In this document: piece after piece, positions 23,655-27,544 of the stretch
How the letters are laid out: each line of letters starts with the position of its first letter
How positions within the stretch are numbered: position 1 is the stretch's first letter
Assembly: GCA_964544115.1 (NCBI GenBank)
Contig: CAZJBP010000020.1
Span: 1 to 27,544 of the forward strand
Direction of reading: 5' to 3'
Source of the DNA: CAZJBP01 sp964544115
GTDB lineage: Bacteria > Verrucomicrobiota > Kiritimatiellia > UBA8416 > JADHWI01
DNA length: 27,544 bases
The notes under the pieces: generated by a model
What the model was told of the DNA's origin: nothing
The model's database searches: none
What the model saw: the letters and a program-made list of their open reading frames with translations, nothing else
Made by a program: the position numbers and the translations under genes

Positions 23655-25634
23655 ATGAGCAACGAGATGGATACACGGGCCGTGACCGAGGGGCGCAAGT
23701 TGGTCTACCGGGAGGGCCGGGAGACGATCACCCTCCAGGCCTGGGGCAAGGACGGTCTCCGCGTGCGGATCACCCCCGAGGGCGGCGGTCAGACCTCGGA
23801 CTGGGCGCTGGATATCCCTCTTGAGACCGAAGGTCAAATAGACATCTCCCCGGCGGAAGCCACGCTGAGGAACGGCAAGATCTCCGTCCGGATTCGCGAC
23901 CTCAATACGCACGGTGGGCACCTGGAGTTCTTCCGGCACAGCGGTGACCGGAAGATTCCCATCCTGAGCGAGGAAGACTACGTCGTATGGGCTCACAATC
24001 CGAACGTGCGCACGTTCAAGCCGGCGGGTGGCGGCCTGTTTCACGCCGAACTGCATTTCGCAGCGCGCGACGGCGAGCGCCTTTACGGCATGGGCGAGAA
24101 CGCCACCCGGCACCTCAATCTGAAGGGCAGCGTCATCGACCTCTACCAGCGGCATGTCAAAGCAGTCGTTCCGTTTGTCGTTTCCAGCGAAGGCTACGGA
24201 TTTCTCTGGAACAACCCGTCACTCGGCCGGGTCGAGTTTGGCAACAACCGGACGCGCTGGACGTCCTATGGCTGCCGGCAAATGGACTACTTCATTACCG
24301 CGGGAGACAGCTACGCCGAGATCATGGAACATTATGCCGACGCCACCGGACACGCGCCGGCCTTTCCCTACTGGGCCTCAGGCTTCTGGCAGTGCAAGCT
24401 TCGCTACGAGACGCAGGAGGAGTTCCTCGCCGCGGCCCGGGAATTCAAGCGGCTTGGGCTGCCGCTGTCGGTGCTGGTGATCGACTTCCTGCATTGGGAC
24501 GTCTTGGGCAACTGGAAGCTGGATCCCAAGTGTTGGCCGGATCCCAAGGCGATGGTCAAGGAATTGGACGAGATGGGCGTGCGGATCATGATCTCGCCCT
24601 GGATCCTGGTCAACGAGAAGAGCGAGAACTTCGCCCACATGAAACAGCATGGCCTGTTCACGGGCTCCATTGATGGGAAGAGGGACACGGTCGAATTCTT
24701 CGGCCCGTCATATCAATACGACCCGACCAACCCGGAAGCCGCCGCGTACCTCTGGAGCAAGTGGAAGGCGAACTACGTTGATCTTGGCATCCGTACGTTC
24801 TGGCTGGACACCTGCGATGACGCTCACGAGATCGTTGACTACGATCAGGTGCTGTTCCACATCGGGCCGGCCCGGGAGTCGCACGCGATGTTCCCCGTGG
24901 CCCATCAGAAGAATATCTACGAAGGGCTGCGCGCCGCCGGCGAGAACGAGGTCGTGACGATCTGCCGCAATGCCTGGGCGGGCAGCCAGCGCTACGGGGC
25001 CTGTCCCTGCCCCCACGACATCCTCTCTTCGTTCGAGCACATGGAACAGTACATGAAGGCCGGGCTCAATGTGATGATGAGCGGCATCCCCTGGTGGAAC
25101 TGCGATATCGGCGGATTCGTCACCCCCGACAGCACGGCCCCGAGCTTTCACGAGTTGATGGTGCGCTGGTATCAGTACGGCGTCTTCATGCCCGTCTTCC
25201 GCACGCACGGCTGCCGGAAGAACAATGAGCCCTGGAACATTGGCGGGGACACGTATCGGCACATCCGGGCGTGTCTCTTCCTGCGCGAACACCTGCGCCC
25301 GTATCTCATGGCGCAGATGAAGCTGGCGTCCGAGAAGGGCCTGCCTCCCATGCGGCCGGTGTTCTTCGACTTCCCGAACGATCCCAAGGCCGCCGAAGTG
25401 GAAGACCAATTTCTCTTCGGGCCGGACATTCTGGTCGCGCCGATCCTCACGTACGAGCAGCGCAGCCGAGATGTGTATCTCCCTGCGGGGTCTGAGTGGA
25501 CGGATGCCTGGACCGGTAAGACGCTGGCGGGCGGACAGGTCATCAAGGCGGACGCCCCGATTGAGCACATTCCCGTGTATCTTCGCGGAGATAAGCCGGA
25601 ATTGCTGCAGCTCTTTGCTCGGGGTGAGGGCTGA
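23655..25634 (+). CDS. GH31 alpha-glycosidase, alpha-xylosidase-like
   Basis: A 659-residue retaining enzyme with an N-terminal beta-sandwich (about 1-210; GERLYGMGENATRHLNLKG included), a catalytic barrel from PYWASGFWQCK (about 238) onward and a C-terminal beta domain (DQFLFGPDILVAPIL). The nucleophile is Asp385 in FWLDTCDD, where many relatives have an acidic residue after the motif such as WLDxxE. The acid/base is Asp455 in CPCPHDILSSFE, in place of the common WSGD, although NAWAGSQRYG just before it is standard. No signal peptide. ATG 23655 has GGAGGGG upstream at 23646-23652. Likely role: removal of alpha-linked xylose or glucose from imported oligosaccharides, judged by neighbours; exact specificity is open. 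Confidence 0.88.
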   Translation: MSNEMDTRAVTEGRKLVYREGRETITLQAWGKDGLRVRITPEGGGQTSDWALDIPLETEGQIDISPAEATLRNGKISVRIRDLNTHGGHLEFFRHSGDRKIPILSEEDYVVWAHNPNVRTFKPAGGGLFHAELHFAARDGERLYGMGENATRHLNLKGSVIDLYQRHVKAVVPFVVSSEGYGFLWNNPSLGRVEFGNNRTRWTSYGCRQMDYFITAGDSYAEIMEHYADATGHAPAFPYWASGFWQCKLRYETQEEFLAAAREFKRLGLPLSVLVIDFLHWDVLGNWKLDPKCWPDPKAMVKELDEMGVRIMISPWILVNEKSENFAHMKQHGLFTGSIDGKRDTVEFFGPSYQYDPTNPEAAAYLWSKWKANYVDLGIRTFWLDTCDDAHEIVDYDQVLFHIGPARESHAMFPVAHQKNIYEGLRAAGENEVVTICRNAWAGSQRYGACPCPHDILSSFEHMEQYMKAGLNVMMSGIPWWNCDIGGFVTPDSTAPSFHELMVRWYQYGVFMPVFRTHGCRKNNEPWNIGGDTYRHIRACLFLREHLRPYLMAQMKLASEKGLPPMRPVFFDFPNDPKAAEVEDQFLFGPDILVAPILTYEQRSRDVYLPAGSEWTDAWTGKTLAGGQVIKADAPIEHIPVYLRGDKPELLQLFARGEG

Positions 25635-25679
25635 AACCTTAAATGCTGGAAAGTGAAAGCTGATCGCTGGAGTCGAAGC

Positions 25680-26345
25680 ATGAGCGGAACGACAATGACG
25701 GTGGTGCAGTGCTGGGATGATGGGGTGACGGCCGACGCGCGGGTGATCGAGATCCTCCGGAAGCACAACGCCAGGGCGACCTTCAACCTGAATGCGGGGC
25801 TGCACCAGGCGATGCGCAAGCCGTGCTGGGTCCACGCAGGCACGGAGGTGTGGCGGCTGGGCTGGGACGAGCTGAAGGACGTCTACAGCGGCTTCACCAT
25901 CGCGAACCACAGCCTGACTCACCCGCGCCTTGACGGGATGCCGATCGATGAGGCACGGCGCGAGATTGTGGAGGGGCGCGACCGCCTGCAACAGTTCTTC
26001 GGGCAGCCCGTGCGGGGCTTTGCCTACCCGGGGGGCTCGTACGATGAGACGGTCATGGAGCTGGTGCGCGAGGCAGGGCATGTCTACGCTCGGACCGTGC
26101 TCAATGTGGAGCGACCCTTCCCGCCGGAGAACGCGATGGCGTTTCATCCCTGCTGCCACTTCCTTGCGCCCGACCTGTGGACGCGGTACGAGGCCGCGAG
26201 GGCGGGGGGCGTGTTCTACTTCTGGGGTCACGCCTACGAGCTGGTCACGGAGAAGATGTGGGCCGACTTCGAGGCCATGATCGAACGCATCAGCGCGGAT
26301 CCCGGCGCCCGCTGGGGTGAAGTGGCGGGGTTGTTTGACTCCTGA
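25680..26345 (+). CDS. Polysaccharide deacetylase (CE4/NodB-type)
   Basis: A 221-residue single-domain metal-dependent deacetylase. The first motif is QCWDDGVTAD (Asp13, Asp14), replacing the common TFDDG. The metal histidines are in NHSLTHP (His77, His81), followed by GFAYPGGSYD (arginine-free third motif at 114-122) and a C-terminal FYFWGHAYEL (His184). No signal peptide is seen, so it should act in the cytoplasm on imported, acetylated sugars; CE4 includes acetylxylan esterases, which suits the operon. ATG 25680 is favoured over an in-frame GTG at 25653 because it directly precedes the first strand and has GGAG about 8 bases upstream. It is the last gene of the operon. Specificity is inferred from context. 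Confidence 0.82.
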   Translation: MSGTTMTVVQCWDDGVTADARVIEILRKHNARATFNLNAGLHQAMRKPCWVHAGTEVWRLGWDELKDVYSGFTIANHSLTHPRLDGMPIDEARREIVEGRDRLQQFFGQPVRGFAYPGGSYDETVMELVREAGHVYARTVLNVERPFPPENAMAFHPCCHFLAPDLWTRYEAARAGGVFYFWGHAYELVTEKMWADFEAMIERISADPGARWGEVAGLFDS

Positions 26346-26347
26346 AA

Positions 26348-26367
26348 GCGCATCGGCGACGATGCGC
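26348..26367 (+). terminator. Hairpin just after the deacetylase stop codon
   Basis: GCGCATC (26348-26354) and GATGCGC (26361-26367) form a perfect 7-base stem with a 6-base loop, three bases after the deacetylase stop. There is no U-tract, so an RNA-processing or Rho-linked 3' end is as likely as intrinsic termination. It marks the probable end of the glycosidase operon. Confidence 0.38.
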
Positions 26368-26410
26368 CGGAACATGCGCACGGCGAAGCCGCCCAGGGAG
26401 CGTTGACCTC

Positions 26411-26773
26411 ATGACCATTGCGGAGACAGCGAGGCGCAAATTCCCACTCAAGACGCTTCTCAGTTTTCTTGGTCCAGGGTTCCTCGTCACCGTCGGGTTC
26501 ATCGACCCCGGAAACTGGGCGACGAACATCGAGGGCGGCTCAAGGTTCGGCTACGGGCTGTTGTGGGTCATTACGCTCGGCACGCTCATGCTGATCGTCA
26601 TCCAGCATCTGCACCCCAACGTGATTCACAGCCGGAAGTGGGGCCTGTCCGACAGCGAAAAGAAGAACTGTCTGCGCTACGAGAAGATTGGCACGCTATT
26701 GGCCATGTCGATGGGGTGGATTGTGAACTCGGCGATGAGTCCTGCAGCAGGTCCAGCGGACCCGTCGCCGTAG
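26411..26773 (+). pseudogene. Nramp-family metal ion transporter, internally deleted and truncated
   Basis: Nramp proteins are proton-coupled divalent metal importers of about 400 residues with 11 or more helices. Here only 120 codons remain. Residues 18-57 match the first helix with the metal-binding DPGNW motif (GPGFLVTVGFIDPGNWATN) and the second (FGYGLLWVITLGTL). Immediately after IQHL the sequence jumps to HPNVIHSRKWGLSDSEKKN and then GTLLAMSMGWIVNSAM. These normally lie near helices 6 and 7, so about 150 residues are missing in frame. Homology ends after SAM, and a stop follows at 26771-26773. The start ATG 26411 and a GGGAG ribosome site at 26397-26401 remain. Loss of most helices makes transport very unlikely. 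Confidence 0.8.
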
Positions 26774-26843
26774 AGCGCGGATCCTTCATGTCGCGACGCA
26801 TCTATTTCTTGCGGGTGTCCGTTCGAGCGGCGGGTACGCCGCA

Positions 26844-26954
26844 ACCCGATCCGCGCCACGTTCGCCACCACCGCGGCCATGCGGGCGGGCGGTTAAAGAG
26901 AGCGGTGCCCGCCTGCCTGAGGCCGCGCATCCCGCGCACCTTGGCGGATCGGGT
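26844..26954. repeat. 11-base inverted repeat pair with 89-base spacer
   Basis: ACCCGATCCGC at 26844-26854 is the exact reverse complement of GCGGATCGGGT at 26944-26954. Similar flanking GC-rich words occur beside each arm. It could fold in RNA or mark an element end; no direct support for either. Confidence 0.35.
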
Positions 26955-27080
26955 CGCCGGGGCAGACGGCCCCGCCTGGGCGTCAACCCCGTGTGCACTG
27001 AAACGGGGATGCGCCCCCTTCACGCCCTGCTAATGAAGTATATCTCTCTCTGTGAGAACATTTTACACTCTACTCCCTGA

Positions 27081-27100
27081 TTAGCCGGAATTCCGACTAA
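27081..27100. repeat. TTAGYYGGAA motif copies 1 and 2, as an inverted pair
   Basis: TTAGCCGGAA (27081-27090) is followed directly by TTCCGACTAA (27091-27100), whose complement is TTAGTCGGAA. The 20 bases form a near-perfect palindrome centred on GGAATTCC, with one mismatch per arm. Confidence 0.6.
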
Positions 27101-27169
27101 CGTCCTAATACCGGCCAAACCACGAATCCTGGGCCTCCTTTTTCGACCGTTTTTGCCCTGAGGTCCCTG

Positions 27170-27181
27170 CGTTAGTCGGAA
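27170..27181 (+). repeat. TTAGYYGGAA motif copy 3 (extended CGTTAGTCGGAA)
   Basis: The 12-base word CGTTAGTCGGAA here is identical to the complement of 27091-27102 and to the copy at 27206-27217. Confidence 0.6.
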
Positions 27182-27205
27182 CGCCCCCTAACGCCGGTAA
27201 TCCCA

Positions 27206-27217
27206 CGTTAGTCGGAA
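27206..27217 (+). repeat. TTAGYYGGAA motif copy 4 (extended CGTTAGTCGGAA)
   Basis: Exact 12-base repeat of the copy at 27170-27181, 36 bases further on in the same direction. Confidence 0.6.
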
Positions 27218-27424
27218 TCGCCGCGCCCCACCGATCCGCCGCCACCACGAGTATCGCGGCACTGTTCTCACGCGTCCCCCGCGCTGCATCTCCTTCTCCT
27301 CCAGTCCGATCCGCGCCGACTCCCCGGCTTGACTCCTCTGCCTTCTCTGTTACCCTCCCCGTCATGGTAAAGAATCGCTGCGGGTGCTTTTGCGGCTGAA
27401 ATGGCCGGCCAACCCGCAAAATGT

Positions 27425-27438
27425 GGAATTCCAGCTAA
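27425..27438 (-). repeat. TTAGYYGGAA motif copy 5 (extended TTAGCTGGAATTCC)
   Basis: GGAATTCCAGCTAA on the plus strand reads TTAGCTGGAATTCC on the minus strand, matching 13 of 14 bases with 27081-27094. The two lie in opposite orientation about 360 bases apart, like ends of a small element. Confidence 0.55.
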
Positions 27439-27460
27439 ACAACGTTCGCAGGACGGAACG

Positions 27461-27544
27461 ATGATGAGAAGGAAGGATGGAAGAGCGGGATTCTGGGAGC
27501 CGGGATTCTCCATCTTCGCCGACGAGTTGACCAAAGAGGAGAAG
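27461..27544 (+). CDS. 5' end of an unidentified protein, cut by the window edge
   Basis: From ATG 27461 the frame is open for all 28 remaining codons and reads MMRRKDGRAGFWEPG, then FSIFADELTKEEK, a believable N-terminus with balanced composition. A weak AGGA lies at 27450-27453. An earlier in-frame ATG at 27401 would add 20 residues and place motif copy 5 inside the coding region; an in-frame TAA at 27368-27370 excludes anything longer. The family is not recognisable from so few residues. Confidence 0.35.
   Translation, partial: MMRRKDGRAGFWEPGFSIFADELTKEEK

Larger units (their letters stand above)
26774..27460. other. 687-base stretch without a credible gene
   Basis: No reading frame here looks like a protein: small frames on both strands are Arg/Pro/Gly-rich and lack ribosome sites. 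It contains an 11-base inverted repeat pair (ACCCGATCCGC at 26844-26854 and GCGGATCGGGT at 26944-26954), an AT-richer patch at about 27020-27115, several copies of a TTAGYYGGAA motif, and a pyrimidine-rich run at about 27265-27360. Following a broken transporter, it may be decayed coding DNA or the debris of a mobile or repeat element. Confidence 0.6.

Noticed and set aside
21512..23698. A minus-strand open frame of 728 codons
   Set aside because: Antisense to the GH30 and UroD-like genes, both of which have clear catalytic motifs; composition is that of a shadow frame.
26598..27023. Short minus-strand frames covering the region after the Nramp remnant
   Set aside because: Arg/Pro/Trp-rich, without ribosome sites or motifs, and several overlap one another; judged non-coding.
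27081..27217. Possible CRISPR array from the repeated TTAG motif
   Set aside because: Repeats are only 10-12 bases, occur in both orientations and have irregular spacing; no cas gene is present.

Overview
The window is a GC-rich, densely coded stretch from a Gram-negative bacterium. An outer-membrane-type beta-barrel and a type II secretion pseudopilin-like domain support the Gram-negative call. A YchF/DUF933-like protein, a double zinc-ribbon protein, a secreted protein with duplicated coiled-coil units and a uroporphyrinogen-decarboxylase-like protein in a sugar locus together suggest the PVC superphylum (Kiritimatiellota, Lentisphaerota, Verrucomicrobiota or Planctomycetota). The phylum is inferred from gene content only; no rRNA or other phylogenetic marker is present.

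Left part (1-8250, + strand). A tight housekeeping run encodes a short-chain prenyl diphosphate synthase, PlsY, GpsA, an RlmD/TrmA-type RNA methyltransferase and a COG0731-type radical SAM protein. PlsY and GpsA form the start of phospholipid synthesis: glycerol-3-phosphate production and its first acylation. A small beta-barrel, a DUF985 cupin translationally coupled to it, and a secreted GHL10-type glycosidase-like protein follow.

Middle part (8236-19460, mixed strands). It holds a degenerate YchF-like GTPase (-), a two-zinc-ribbon protein (+), a PAS protein with a histidine-kinase-like H-box but no ATPase domain (-), a secreted coiled-coil protein (+) and a three-domain Aas-type lysophospholipid acyltransferase/acyl-ACP synthetase (-). 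A perfect palindrome separates the last two convergent genes. Then come a GH4 glycosidase with a CHG motif, a zinc-ribbon/GspG-like protein, QueH and a YtqA/YhcC-type radical SAM protein.

Right part (19521-26345, + strand). A compact operon encodes a GH120 beta-xylosidase, a GH30 glycosidase, a UroD/MtaA-like protein, a GH31 alpha-xylosidase-like enzyme and a CE4-type deacetylase. None has a visible signal peptide, so it reads as a cytoplasmic pathway finishing imported, decorated xylo-oligosaccharides. The GH4 enzyme, possibly a uronidase, may contribute. The UroD-like member has no established role in such a pathway and is the most interesting part of the window.

Far right (26346-27544). 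A broken Nramp transporter gene has lost its middle and its end. A 687-base stretch without a credible gene follows, carrying five copies of a short TTAGYYGGAA motif. The window ends in the beginning of an unidentified reading frame.
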